Under the pieces are notes generated by a model. It had not been told where the DNA came from, made no database searches, and saw only the letters and a list, made by a program, of their open reading frames with translations. Position numbers and translations under genes: made by a program. Shown one piece after another: positions 1 to 10,736 of a DNA stretch of 64,000 nucleotides. The stretch is from the NCBI GenBank assembly GCA_022478985.1, contig JAKSZP010015888.1, positions 117,386 through 181,385 of the forward strand, read 5' to 3'. Source of the stretch: Massospora cicadina. Taxonomy: Eukaryota; Entomophthoromycota; Entomophthoromycetes; Entomophthorales; Entomophthoraceae. Position 1 is the first letter of the stretch. Each line of letters starts with the position of its first letter.

Positions 1-2309
1 ATGAGCGCATCCCAGATCATGATATAGGCCACAAAGATGCCTCAATATTTTTTAAAATAAAGATATTGCATGATTCTTCTGATCTTCTGATGACTTCATT
101 AAAGTTTCTTACAGAACCACCATTATTACGACAGACTGGGGCTCATTATGAAACCAAATCTTCCAGAAAAATAAACTCATGAAACTGTAGGACCTCGTCC
201 ACAGGGGGTCAAACGCAGATATGCCACCACCTGATGTCTTCAGATCTTAACGGTCCTTTTTGTAGATTTTCTAGTAACACTATAAATTCCCATGTACAGG
301 TAAGATTATGCCTGGAGCCACATGAGGCTCAAAGCATGATTGCTGACTAGGGCCAAGACTCTCACCATAACGCCTGGTTGGTATCTAAATTTCTAGCTCT
401 GAGCTCACTATAACTGGTGGCTATAAAAGATCAGTATGGCACCAGTGGATCATAGCGATAGCCCTTCTGTACTCATATACCTGGTGGGGGAGAACCTTGG
501 TTTTGTTTAAATCTCTGATAGTGGACGGAGATTATTCCATCACTTTACGCGAGAATAATTTGTCCCATCCAGTTGGAATCCTGGGGTACGCCGTTGGAAT
601 TAAAATAAACCAGAATCCGCTGTCCCAAGATTTTGAAGGTCCCCTCAGCCATATTGATGATTGCACCAAAATGGCACATGAAAGCTGCTCCTATTATCAT
701 GTTTTAGTTAGTTAGGTAAACTAATTGCCTGTGCTAGATTGGCAATCAACCCAAACTGCAAAGGCAGCGCAATGTAAGCCTCTTCTGAGACAGTATATAC
801 CATCCCAGCAGTCCCATATACCATCCAGTTCTCCACATCAGGTAACAGTGGTAACTTAGCTACCAACCTTGTGGATACTATAATAACTGGTGCTCCGGTG
901 TCTATGATCATGTAAACTTTGTTTCTCGCAACAAAAATGTCACAATAGTACATCTAGAAAAAAGTAGAATCTTGGTTATTTAATATGTGAACATCTAAGG
1001 AATCTTTCTTCTTGAGGCACTTCATAATACCTACCCTGCCTTGAGTACTCCTTAATGATTGCTTCTACTGGGATTGCAACATTTATTCTTTTCAGTGAGG
1101 CACATCCAATGAATGTCAAGGTTTGTCAAAGGTGGCTTGCTTTATGATTTGACATGTGTAAGGCATAAGAGGTCCCTGGTGACCCTCTTACATGGCAGCC
1201 TCTTTAGCTTAAGCATGAGTCAACATGTGCACGCTGTCAGCTGGTTGCTTATATACTTAGTTCATCATTTTATCAAAGATCATTGGCGGAAAGTGACTCA
1301 TCTGGGTCAATTAAGAATTTTGTAGTTAACCTAGAGGAAGTAGAGAGTCCCATCTCTACTCCACTTGGTCCTTTCCCTGCTCATACCGTTCCAATAGCAT
1401 AGCATGAACTTGCCGTTTAGTAGGTCAGTGGAATAAAATATGCCAAGGTGACCACAAGATTAGCAGGTTACTCCAGAGGGGTCTCAGCCCTGAGTCTTAT
1501 AAGGTCCAGGCCGAGGTTGGCCGCAGGGCTGTAATTTGGATGAGGCGAGTTGAATAGATATAAGATAGCTGGAGATTGCTAAGCGGAATTAAGGAAGGCC
1601 AGTTCATGATGTTCAAGGAAGGAGGCTTTCAGGGGCCAGTGCAGGCTTCCGTTCATAGTTAGGGGGGCTAAAAGTTTCTGCTAGACAACGCAAATAGGCG
1701 ATGATCTTAAGCAAAGGAACATCCCCTTTCAGGATGGGTGCCATCACGTTGAATAACTCACACTGTGGCTTTAATGCCAAGGTCATGGTGATTAAAACGT
1801 CAAACTTTGTTAGCGTTCCTGCTACCACCAAGACATGCGCATCTGAGGTAAACTAATCAGTAAATTTTGTCAGGGTCTCGTTTTGCTGGAACCTCATTTT
1901 TAGAAAATCGTTTTTTTGTTATGACATTTTTCAATTCTCCAAACAAGCTCAGCACGGTATCTTAACTTCTTGGTAGGTGACAGAACTATACCTCAGATAG
2001 CGGGGAAGTTGGTCAGCGTTTTCAACATCTAAAATAGAGAACAGCAGCTTAGCCTTATGTTGTTCTGACACTCCTTTGTCACAAACTCAGCCCATTTGAA
2101 GAAACCATGCATATTTCTATCCTAATAGAATGAAGGCAACTTGTCAATGCATACGTCCTCATCCCACTCAAAGCTATGAGCTCTGGGAGCAAACTGGTGC
2201 ATGGCTATGGAGGCATAACTTGTTTTTGGTGAGGGAAGGGCACAGTAGGGATAGCAGAACTCGTCTTGTCTTCATGGTTGGAAGCAGCCTGGCCTTTTCC
2301 ACTGGCAAC
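1..2309 (-). pseudogene. E0: old gypsy-type element, gag-pro part (left of the E1 insertion)
   Basis: The minus strand carries a decayed Ty3/gypsy gag and protease. At 1613-1831 a gag segment (LTKFDVLITMTLALKPQCEL) resembles the E1 gag at 4370-4500 (VLDDFDARIALQAALQPYCD), and 2000-2100 gives another gag-like stretch. At 708-953 there is a protease-like segment. Reading frames are broken throughout. The element was cut by E1: the 5-bp ACTGC at 2310-2314 reappears at 11889-11893, beyond which E0 continues toward its 5' end. Positions 1-700 should hold the protease-RT linker but give no recognisable motif. Family assignment is firm at gag/protease; other limits are not visible. Confidence 0.7.
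708..953 (-). pseudogene. E0 retropepsin-like protease fragment
   Basis: An 81-codon open stretch contains VYMIIDTGAPVIIVSTRLV, with the D-T-G-A active-site signature of retroviral-type aspartic proteases followed by the usual hydrophobic strand. The matching E1 segment near 5230 reads IVNSGAPINIVSTKLV, so the two are homologous. E0 keeps the catalytic Asp that E1 has lost. The ORF is short and lies within a broken polyprotein, so it is a remnant. Confidence 0.7.
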
Positions 2310-2314
2310 ACTGC

Positions 2315-3465
2315 TGTTGGGATTTTTGCCCATATTCCCAGCCTGATAGATTACCTGGTGTCGCTAAGGGAAATTTTCCCTAAAAGCAAAGTGAATCAGA
2401 ATTCTGTTGGCCCAAATTTTGGAGGAACTATGTTTGGGGGATTTTGGGATATTCGTCTGGTTGTATCCATCGGGGATTGATCCAGATGAATACCTAATAT
2501 CTCATCAGGCGGAGCGGCCAATGAAATAGGGGCATCTGATAGTGATTAACTATCAGATGTACCAATTGGTATTGGTCAGGTTTCATCACCAACTGATTGT
2601 GAATTTATGATGAGTTGCAAGGCGAGTGATGCCACCTGCAACTAGCATTTTGATCGGTTGGTGAATTGATCTGCCATAATAGGTAAAAAGTCACATTACC
2701 TAAGCAGGTCGCTAGCCAATTATGGTTGGTTCACTTGGATTGAGAGGAAAACGTTAGAGGCACATTTCTGACTCTTTCCATTTGAGGTCTCAAGGATGTC
2801 CAATGTCAGAATCCTAGCCAGGATGGGGAAGACCATTGCTGCTGAGATAAGGAAGGGTGATTCAACGGCAACAGCTGCCATTTCACCAAAGAGGTGTCAA
2901 CCGAGGGTTAGATGGCCAAATCCCTATAAATTCCCTAGGATTCACTATTTTAAAAAACACACACTAACACATACACTTATACATACTACTACTGTAGAAC
3001 ATTAATAATTCTGTTGTAGATTTGGTTATAGTTAAATTATCAGCATCCAGTGTGAAGTTCCATCTCAATGATATTATTGCAGAAGGCAATAATTGGTAGA
3101 CTCTCAGAGAGAAGAGTAGAGATCTGAGTGGGAATCTAGAGATGAAGGGAATCATGATTAGGGGATCGCTGCTGACTGTGTGTTGGGCTGAAGGAAACTG
3201 TCATCAGAGGATCTTGACAAAGATCGAGTGGACAGTAATATAGGGAACAAATCCCTATGAGTATGACTATCAAGTATTTAATCAGAAATACTGGCCAAAG
3301 CGTTGGGCCTGAAAATAGTTCTAACTCAACTTATGGATAATAGTCTCCATACTATTATTGGATTATATATTCCTACAACGTGAGGTGCACAAGGAAACTG
3401 AACCTGTGCAGTAAAAAGGTTACTGGGTTGACAACCGGTAATCAACTCTTTAGTAAATTTCTACA
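2315..3465 (+). repeat. E1 5' LTR
   Basis: 1151 bp, bounded by TG...CA, with the primer binding site 3 nt downstream. It aligns over its full length with 10737-11888. By eye the first half differs clearly between the two LTRs, whereas 3120-3420 is almost identical to 11546-11840. A TATAAAT box lies at 2925-2931. Confidence 0.93.
2925..2931 (+). promoter_or_regulatory. TATA box of E1 5' LTR
   Basis: TATAAAT sits in the block CCCTATAAATTCCC. The same box is at 11346-11352 in the 3' LTR and at 24925-24931 and 32736-32742 in the E3 LTRs, so it is conserved in the family. It would set the start of the genomic RNA about 30 nt downstream. Confidence 0.6.
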
Positions 3466-3468
3466 AGT

Positions 3469-3486
3469 TGGTGCTCACTACAGGGG
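3469..3486 (+). other. E1 primer binding site
   Basis: TGGTGCTCACTACAGGGG begins 3 nt after the LTR end and starts with the TGG that would pair with a tRNA CCA end. The identical 18-mer occurs in E3 at 25405-25422, and a 16/18 match in E0 on the minus strand at 12339-12356. Which tRNA it fits was not identified. Confidence 0.7.
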
Positions 3487-3512
3487 TAATTGAGTAGAAG
3501 AATTTATCAAGA

Positions 3513-4700
3513 ATGTCATACAAAGAAGAGATGCGCAAGTTGTGGACTGAGATTACCACAGTGAACCATAACGCCTTAAACTCTGTGGACCACCGGGAGT
3601 TTGCGGCCAAAAAAAATGAGTTACCAAGGTGGAGGAAGGAGTTGAAAATGTAGCCAACTTTGGGAATGAGTTAATCGGCAAAGTAAACTCATTAAAGAGG
3701 AAAGAAGGAGACCCCGTCTGAGAGGTCCTATTTCTGAAAACAGAATGTGAAGTGGATCACGTTCATTTGAGAAAGTTTGGTGTGGACATTGAGAAGTTAA
3801 TGAAAGAAATAGAGGATTTGAAAGCCCACAGATGTGCAAGTGAGTCTGATATGGCCAATGATGCCGAAGAAGGAAGTCCCTGAATGATACTTGGGAAGAG
3901 AAATACCCTGAGAAATATGTCGCCCACATTTAATGCTATTTCAGAGATGATGCCAGAAGTCACTCCACAAGTGAGATGAGTAGCTGACCAAGAGAATCAG
4001 TCCAAAATGACTTGGAGGAATTCAGAGCAACACTTAAATTGTCCACATTCCGTTGGGATAACGCCCCAGCGTTTTTCCGACTATTTGACATGACCATGAA
4101 TGGATATGAGGATTGTCAGAAGGCGTTGACGGTCATGAACTGTTTGGACACAGATTACCAGAATCTGGTATTACCTCACTTGAAGGGGGACAGCTGGTCC
4201 TATGCTGAGTCTAAAGCGGCCATAATGAAGGAGTTTGGCAGTCCAACCTTCATGTCAAAATTCAAGCAAGACTTTATGGGAATTCAATTCTGTAAAGACA
4301 AGTCTCTTGCAAGCTTTACAGATTGATTCTACCAGGAATTGCAGATCCTGGCTGGAGAGAAGGTGTTAGATGACTTTGATGCAAGAATTGCCTTGCAAGC
4401 GGCCCTCCAGCCCTATTGTGATTTGCATCAAATGATGTCTACTATCTTCATGACTGAGATAACTACCTCGCAAATGGTATACAAATTGAAGATTTTGGGA
4501 GCAACATTCAATGCTCTGAATAGAAGCTTTAAGTCCAATCTGGTCCAAAGTCCGAATACCATGAAGGGAAGCAAAGGAGCAAAGGAGACTTTTAACCAAA
4601 CTGTGCCAGGAAATAAGCCTGAGGATTTCAAACGGTTAAATAAGAAAGAAAAAGTCTGCTTCCAGTGTGGCGGGAAAGGGCATTTTGCCACTCACTGAAA
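3513..4700 (+). pseudogene. E1 gag (coiled coil, capsid, zinc knuckle)
   Basis: Reading starts at ATG 3513 (MSYKEEMRKLWTEITTVN), which matches the intact start of the E3 gag at 25454. The N-terminal part is rich in heptad-like Leu/Glu/Lys and probably forms a coiled coil. The capsid-like middle is open at 4012-4326 and 4339-4698. The C-terminus has CFQCGGKGHFATH followed by a stop where the last Cys of a CX2CX4HX4C knuckle should be (a Cys codon changed to TGA). Stops and a frameshift near 3600 break the first part. Confidence 0.82.
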
Positions 4701-4798
4701 AAAGCTGAAGGATCAAGTTTTGTGGTCCAGGATAAAGAGACAGCAGTAACCAAGGATTTGGGAAAAGGTCCCGCTGCCTAGACAAGGAACAGTCTAGA

Positions 4799-6183
4799 GT
4801 GGTGGTGAAACCTGTTCCTCCCAATATCATGAATGAAGAGATAGATATTAGCGATCTGTTTGTGGACAACGAGCAGGATCAGCTATATCAAGTAGTCAAC
4901 ATGGACATAAATGCTGTGACCAGAGCCAGGGCGAAGAAGATTGACCCCAAGATAGTTCAGGAGGTTGCCCGGCCATACGCCCAACAGCTGGTGGAGAAGA
5001 TTTGAACCGCTGAGAATCCTGATGAGTTAACTGATGTTCACTTAGATGAGGCCAATCTGTTGATTCCCCTTAGCGTGATTAAGAAATCATTTCCTTAATT
5101 ATCAGCACAGATCATTCATACCCTAGATTCAGCTAATAACGCCACAATTCACTCAGTAAATACTCTATTACAATACTATGAGTGTACATATATAGATATT
5201 CAGGTGAATCGAGTAAGGGTGCAGGCAATAGTCAACAGCGGAGCGCCCATCAATATTGTGTCAACCAAGCTGGTGAAGAAGATGAAGATCTCTCTGGACT
5301 TGGAACACAAGAAGGAATTGGAACAGCTGGGCCAAACACCACCATTTCCTGTGGAGCGTATAGTATGCTGCTACTACAATTCAAGTCATTGATGATATCC
5401 GCGCCAGCGATAGTTTTGGCGAACCAAAACTACAATATCCTGATTGGAATAGAGTTTCTACGGAAATATGGAGTTAGATGTAACTTTGAGGATAATACAT
5501 TGACCATCTTGGGTCAGACGTTACCATTGGTATACCAGAAGAATGGTGAAGTTCCATTGAACTGGAGAAATAAATTCATTAATCTGATATACAATGATGG
5601 CATTGTACCAATTCAGTACCAATTAGTTGGTGGGAAGTGATGAGAGATGCCGGCGGAAATCCTAGAAAACTGGGGAATTCCTTTGTGGATCAAGAAGGAG
5701 AAAACCATACCAGCTGGATCACAGATGATAGTTGACACAGAATTGACTTTAGAGATTCCAGAGCTATTGTATGGAGAAGTTGGAAGCCCCTGGAAGAAGT
5801 CCAGAGTGGAGCCATGGGTGGCTCCCAGGATAATTATGCTGGGCCATGGAGAAATACAAGTTCTCTTGGCAAATTTAAGCAAAAAACTGATGAAGATTAA
5901 GAGGAATCAAATCATTGTGTTTATTCGTTTAATCCCAACAGCAGAATTGAGATGATTCCATGATTTTGGGTCTCTTAAGGAAATGAGATTACCGGCCAGA
6001 GCAGCCAAAAGCATCAACCTATTGGTTGATTGGGAGCAGTTCGCAGATCTGCCAGAAGAGCAGAAGGAGGAGGTGCTCAAATTATTTGGAAGATATTGGA
6101 AAGTATTCGCTCAGGATGACCACAATTTGGGATGTGCACAAGGCGTATTCATAAGGTTGACACTGGGGAAAGTCTACCAATAA
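4799..6183 (+). pseudogene. E1 protease and flanking pol linker
   Basis: Open pieces at 4799-5005, 5182-5640, 5647-5955 and 5983-6183 make up the gag-pol linker, protease and pre-RT region. The active site reads IVNSGAPINIV: the expected catalytic Asp of D-S/T-G is Asn here (codon AAC). A Leu-rich strand with NYNILIGIEFLRKY lies about 70 residues on, as expected for the second lobe. The segment at 6010-6130 (LVDWEQFADLPEEQKEEVLK) is shared with E3. Stops and frame changes separate the pieces. Confidence 0.75.
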
Positions 6184-6975
6184 GGATGAGACCAATCTGA
6201 AGATTAAAAGCCGCCAAAGCAGTAGCGGAAGATGAGATCAGTAAACTAGTAAAGCATGGGCTTCTAGTTCCATCGTCAAGTCCCTGGGCAAGCCCAGTTG
6301 TGATTGTAAAGAAAAAAGATGGATCAAATCAGGTAGTGATTGACTATTGGAGGCTGAATAAAATTACGAAGAAGGATTCATATCCCCTACTGAGGATTGA
6401 CAATATGCTGGATCAATTAGGAGAAGCAAAGTATCTCTCCGCGATGGACCTAATCTTGGGATACTGGCAGATTGACTTTCCAGAAGAAGACCAAGATAAA
6501 TGTGCGCTTATTATCGCACAGGGGTTATACCAGCCAACTAGGATGCCCCAGGGTCTTTGTAATGTGCCTGCGACTTTTCAGAGGGCCATGGACGCAATAT
6601 TGAGCGACCTAAAGTTGTTGTGCTTCCTGGTATATTTGGACGATATCAATGTGTTCAGTAAAAAGTTTACTGATTACCTTCAGCACTTGGAGGAAGTTTT
6701 TAAGAGACTGTCCGCGGCTAACCTGAAGATTAAGCCACAGAAGTGCCACTTCTTCAAGAAGGAGCATGAATACCTGGGATTTGTGATTAATGCAAACGGA
6801 TTGCAACTGCAACCCCAGAAGATAGCAGCTATTGAGAAGATGGCTGTGCCAAAGAGTGTCCAAGATATCAAGTAAATCTTGGGATGGTTGGATACTATAA
6901 AAGATTTATTTGGGACTTTGCCTGAATAGCCGAGCCTTTGTTTCATTTATTGGTGGATCCAAAAAAGGATTTGTG
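6184..6975 (+). pseudogene. E1 reverse transcriptase
   Basis: A 191-codon open frame at 6300-6875 covers the fingers and palm: IVKKKDGSNQVVIDYWRLNK, then YLSAMDLILGYWQI with the first catalytic Asp, MPQGLCNVPATFQRAMD, and the YLDD box in LVYLDDINVFS. The motif order is that of Ty3/gypsy RT. The segment before 6300 is in another frame with stops, and a stop at 6874 splits RT from the connection domain. This is the best preserved RT in the window. Confidence 0.9.
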
Positions 6976-7470
6976 TGTAATGAAGAGGCCCAGGACTCCT
7001 TCAATGAATTACGCTGGTACCTGATAAATTCGCTGATTCTGAAATATCTGAATTTTGATTTGGATTTTATCATTCAAACTGATTCATCATTGATGGCAAT
7101 TAGCATCATACTGAGATAAGTAGATGAACTTGGGGACAAACATCCGGTGGCATATGTGAGCCAGACACTCTTAGCTGTTGAGAGAAATTACACCGTAACT
7201 GAGCGTGAATACGATGCAGTCATTTATGCCTGTAAACAGTTTCAGGTGTATGTCCACAGAATGCACTTTAATGTGGTGACAGACCACTCTTTGCTGCGTT
7301 GGCTGCACAATTTATGGGAACCTGAAGGACAACTAGCCTGATGGGCACTTAAGCTTCAGGCTTATGATTATGAGATAGTCCACCAGGCGGGGGCTTCTCA
7401 CCAGAATGCAGATGGCTTATCGCGGTTACCAATGGTCCATTTGGTATATCCGCAGGTGGATGAGCTATTC
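6910..7470 (+). pseudogene. E1 RNase H
   Basis: The frame continues with FIIQTDSSLMAISIILR (first catalytic Asp), then AYVSQTLLAVERNYTVTERE (Glu) and FNVVTDHSLLRWL (Asp), ending near ASHQNADGLSRLPM. These are the conserved D-E-D blocks and the A-D-x-L-S-R-L tail of gypsy RNase H. Stops at 7117 and 7339 interrupt it. Confidence 0.85.
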
Positions 7471-7589
7471 CAGAGAATGGTCAAAGTAAGAATTGAGGAT
7501 AAGCCTCAAGAAATCCAAGGTGCACTTCAAAAAGTGATGGAAAACACTGAGATCATGGATGGACAAGTATTCAAGATGATAAATGGGAA

Positions 7590-8650
7590 ATGATTATTAT
7601 ATCCAAAACTGTCGGAAAGAGCAGCAATAGTTCAAGCAGCTCATAAGGTTGTTGGGCATGGAGGCCTGAGAAAAATGACCAATCATATTTGCCAGTATTA
7701 TTACTTGAAATCGATTAACTACTATGTCGCGGATTATCTGGCTTGTTGCATGGGATGCCAATTGCATAAACCACACAAGAATACAACTGGATACCACCTG
7801 GTCTGACCTGGATTTGCATGGCACACAGTGTCCATCGACGTGATGGGACTGCTGGCAATGAGCACAGGAGGAGTGAAGTACATCATAGTAGCCATCAATC
7901 ATCTGATGAGATGGGTCAAAACAAAAGCTCTAACTAGAGTTGAAGCTACCAGTACTGTGAGATTCATCCTGGATCAAGTAGTATACTGGCATGGATGTCC
8001 ACAAGTTATACTGAGTGATAATGGGACAAACTTCACGTCTCATGTGATCCCAAGGCTAAATGAAATAATGGGGATCTGAGGAGTCATGTCAGTACCATAC
8101 CAACTGGAGATGAACGGACTGGTAGAACGGGTCAATGGGATGCTAGCTGCGACGCTGAGGAAGCTAGTTGCAGGGAAAACTTCTGCGTAGGGAACATACC
8201 TGAGTTCGGTGACATTCACCTACAATATCAGTCATCATACAGCGATGGGAAAGACGCTGTTTGAATTACTTTATGGGAGGAAGGCCGCGTTGACACTGAT
8301 ATTATATTTGGTAGTAGAACCTTCATCGGGGATGATTACCAAACAATACCTAAACTGACTGACAAGTATCCTGATCAATATGCAATTGCAAGCATTTGAT
8401 ACTACCTTAAAGAAAAGGATATGAGCGAAATTGACAGATGATAAGAATCAACCGCCATTAGAATATTGAATAGGAGAAAGAGTTGCCTATTGCAATACAC
8501 ACAGTTTTGGATGAAGAAACAAATTGGATGCATTATGGTCAGGTCCATTCAAAGTAATCGGCAAGGCGGTGACCAATGCTTACACCATCAAGAATCTCTT
8601 GGATGGAAGAGTATTAAATTGAGTACACGCTAAGTATCTAAAGCGTTGTA
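7590..8650 (+). pseudogene. E1 integrase
   Basis: Visible parts in order: a zinc-binding region near 7640-7765 (HGGLRKMTNHICQYYY then CCMGCQLHK), the catalytic core (VSIDVMGLL with Asp; ILSDNGTNFTSH with Asp; GLVERVNGMLAATLRKL with Glu), and a C-terminal segment GPFKVIGKAVTNAYTIKNLL ending near 8650. All three DDE residues can be read, but stops at 7806, 8078, 8188 and others break the frame. No chromodomain follows, which separates this family from E2, E4 and E5. Confidence 0.85.
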
Positions 8651-8654
8651 TTGA

Positions 8655-8900
8655 AGAAAAAAAAAAAAAAAAAGAGTTCCTGAAGGACCAATGAACCATT
8701 AAGTTGTTCATGTCCTGATGATTAGGTCAAGTCCAAAAAAAGGACCTCTGAACCAATCTAGATGGTTAAGTCCGAAAAAAGACCTCTGAACCATAGAAAA
8801 CTGGTAGGTTTAGGTGCCCAGGATCCAGTTTCTGGGAAAAGATGGACCTCTGAGCTGAAACAAGGTCAAGTCCCATAGAGGAAAAAAAAGGGGAAATAAA
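8655..8900 (+). repeat. A-run and GTCC/GGACC hairpin-type repeat block after pol
   Basis: An (A)19 run is followed by several imperfect units of the form AAGTCC-A(n)-GGACCTCTGAACC, where GTCC and GGAC can pair across the A-run. An equivalent block follows integrase in E3 at about 30055-30290. Its conservation at the same place suggests a structural RNA feature or a spacer specific to the family; function unknown. Confidence 0.6.
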
Positions 8901-8982
8901 AATAAAAAATTGATAAAAAATATTGGGAAAAAAAGATTTTTAAAAATGAATAGGAAAAAAACTGACATGATTTTATAAAATT

Positions 8983-8988
8983 TTTATT
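8983..8988 (-). terminator. Antisense poly(A) signal of the E1 antisense gene
   Basis: AATAAA on the minus strand, about 30 nt past the end of the antisense ORF at 9018. E3 has the same signal in the same place on the minus strand (30373-30378). Confidence 0.5.
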
Positions 8989-9017
8989 GGTTGTCCTCAG
9001 TGTGGGGATGATTCTGC

Positions 9018-10157
9018 CTATGTCACCTCTTGGGGAGGGAGGATGGTTTGCAGTAGGAAGAAATAGACCATCAAAATCAAAATCGTGATTGGACACTTGC
9101 AAGGGTGAGACCTACATGAAACCACATTTGTTGAGCTGACGCTGAGCCCTGAGAGAGCGTGACTAGGGGGAGGAAATTGGATATGTTGGAAGAAGCCAAT
9201 CGTGAAACCCCAGAGTGGGATGAAAACAGCAATAAAGGAAGAGGCAATCGGCAAATAAACCTAAGTAATCCTAATAAGGCACTGGTGCTGGAAGACTTGT
9301 CTTGAGTGCCTGCTGACAGGCCTCATCAAGAACACCAGACATTTGAGCCAGCAGCAAAGAAGGAATACTTGAGGGGGTTGTTGAATCATGCCCTCAATTA
9401 ATGCCATCAACGGAAGATAGCAATGAGAAGCTCCATAGAAGAGGTAGTTGTGCAAAGAGCGGATTGCATCTTGTAAATTATGACTATGGGCTTCACGGAA
9501 GCTGAAGCTGAATGACCAATGAAAGTCAGGTGAGGCTGGAAGCTTTGTCAACCAACTTTGAAGAACTTGGCTGGCAAAGTGGAGAGCATAAGCGGCAGTA
9601 TCCCAATCCAGAAGGCTGTCCAGATCCAAGGGATTCAGCACTAATGACAACACCTCGGTGACTTGCGCTCAAAGTTCAGCATAGAGGAGCTCAGAATGAA
9701 TGTTGTTCCCAATTGAAAGTTCAGAAACCAGCACAGCAGGTTAATAAAATTATCCAAGTCAGAAGAGGAACTAAGGGAGCAAATAAGACCCAGCTAAGAA
9801 TGAATGATCTAAATCGGCTGGTATAACCTCTGGAGCATTGACAATGATGTTCAGAGCATCAGCAAAAGGAGCCAAATCCAGAAGGGTTTTGAAGTCTAAC
9901 TCAGGGATTGACTGCAAGGGAAAAGTCAGCCGAGAGTTATTTGAAACAATGGTACGCCTGGTTTTGGAAGGATTGGACACTGTTTCCAGTAATTTGATGG
10001 AAGGACTAGCCCCTTGCACCAGATTAGGCGTATGAGTCCTGGAAAGACCATAGAAGAGGTTCCGCCAAGCATCCCAACTCATCCGCTGGAAGAGGTGAAA
10101 GTCCAAATCTGACAGACTGTTCAGAAGTTTCTGATAATAGTATTCTGAGTTCAACAT
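9018..10157 (-). pseudogene. Antisense ORF between pol and 3' LTR of E1
   Basis: One minus-strand frame stays largely open for about 380 codons: 10157-9771 (128 aa), 9653-9261 (130 aa) and 9254-9018 (78 aa) are all in the same frame, separated only by stop codons, most of them within 9654-9770. The start MLNSEYYYQKLLNSLSDLD matches MSNLEFQYQQLLDSMSDKD in E3 (from 31541). The middle contains hydrophobic stretches (near 9300-9400). A TATA box lies 37 nt upstream of the ATG and AATAAA lies downstream. I recognise no domain. Extra antisense ORFs between pol and the 3' LTR are known from plant Tat/Ogre gypsy elements; no homology to those is claimed. Confidence 0.65.
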
Positions 10158-10187
10158 ATGAGCAGTACTAGAGGGGGGATGTCAGAC

Positions 10188-10194
10188 TTATATA
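10188..10194 (-). promoter_or_regulatory. Antisense TATA box
   Basis: The minus strand reads CTATATAAGTCTGACAT about 35 nt upstream of the antisense ATG at 10157. The E3 antisense ORF has the same block, TATATAAGTCTGACAT, at 31578-31563, with the same spacing to its ATG at 31541. Conservation of both box and spacing argues for a real promoter. Confidence 0.55.
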
Positions 10195-10720
10195 GAAGTT
10201 GACATTATGCACTCTACAATCCTTTAAGCTCCAATTTCAGGAAATAATTCTATAAAATTAATGAAATAAGCTTTCTGAGGGAAGGATTAAGAATGACTTA
10301 CAGCCAAGAGGTTATTAGTGAAATAATGAGGGCAAATAGAAATAAGTATTCTTAATCAAGCTTTGAAATGAACATCGACAGCAAGAGTCTCCTGTCTAGG
10401 ATGAGGAGAGAATCATGAATTCAAGGACGCCAGACCAAGAATCCTAAATATGACAGTGAGTCATATACCCTGATGGGGGAAAACTGGATCCTGGGAAAAT
10501 ATCGTCACAAGTAAATCAATTGGCTGGCATGACAAGAGGTTGTGGGGACCGCGCTCTGAGTAGGCGGTAGCGAGGAGGAAAAGGAGGAATGCCATATGCC
10601 AAAGGTCATCCCAAGAAGCGTTGAGTATTGATGAGTGTACTCCACTTAAACCAATTAAGTATTTGACCAAGTGTCTGAAGCGGTGTTTCCATGCCCCAGT
10701 CCTTTTCTCACTGGAAATCT

Positions 10721-10736
10721 AGGCAAGAGGGGGATG
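10721..10736 (+). other. E1 polypurine tract
   Basis: AGGCAAGAGGGGGATG directly precedes the 3' LTR. E3 has AGGCAAGATGGGGATG at 32106-32121. Purine-rich and adjacent to U3, as needed for plus-strand priming. Confidence 0.7.

Noticed and set aside
2130..2480. 116-codon ORF on the plus strand
   Set aside because: It spans the E0/E1 junction and the start of the 5' LTR; no homologue in the other LTRs keeps the frame, so it is chance.
8655..8674. A-run as a poly(A) tail of a retroposed gene
   Set aside because: It lies inside E1 right after integrase, without a flanking duplication, and E3 has an A-rich run in the same place.
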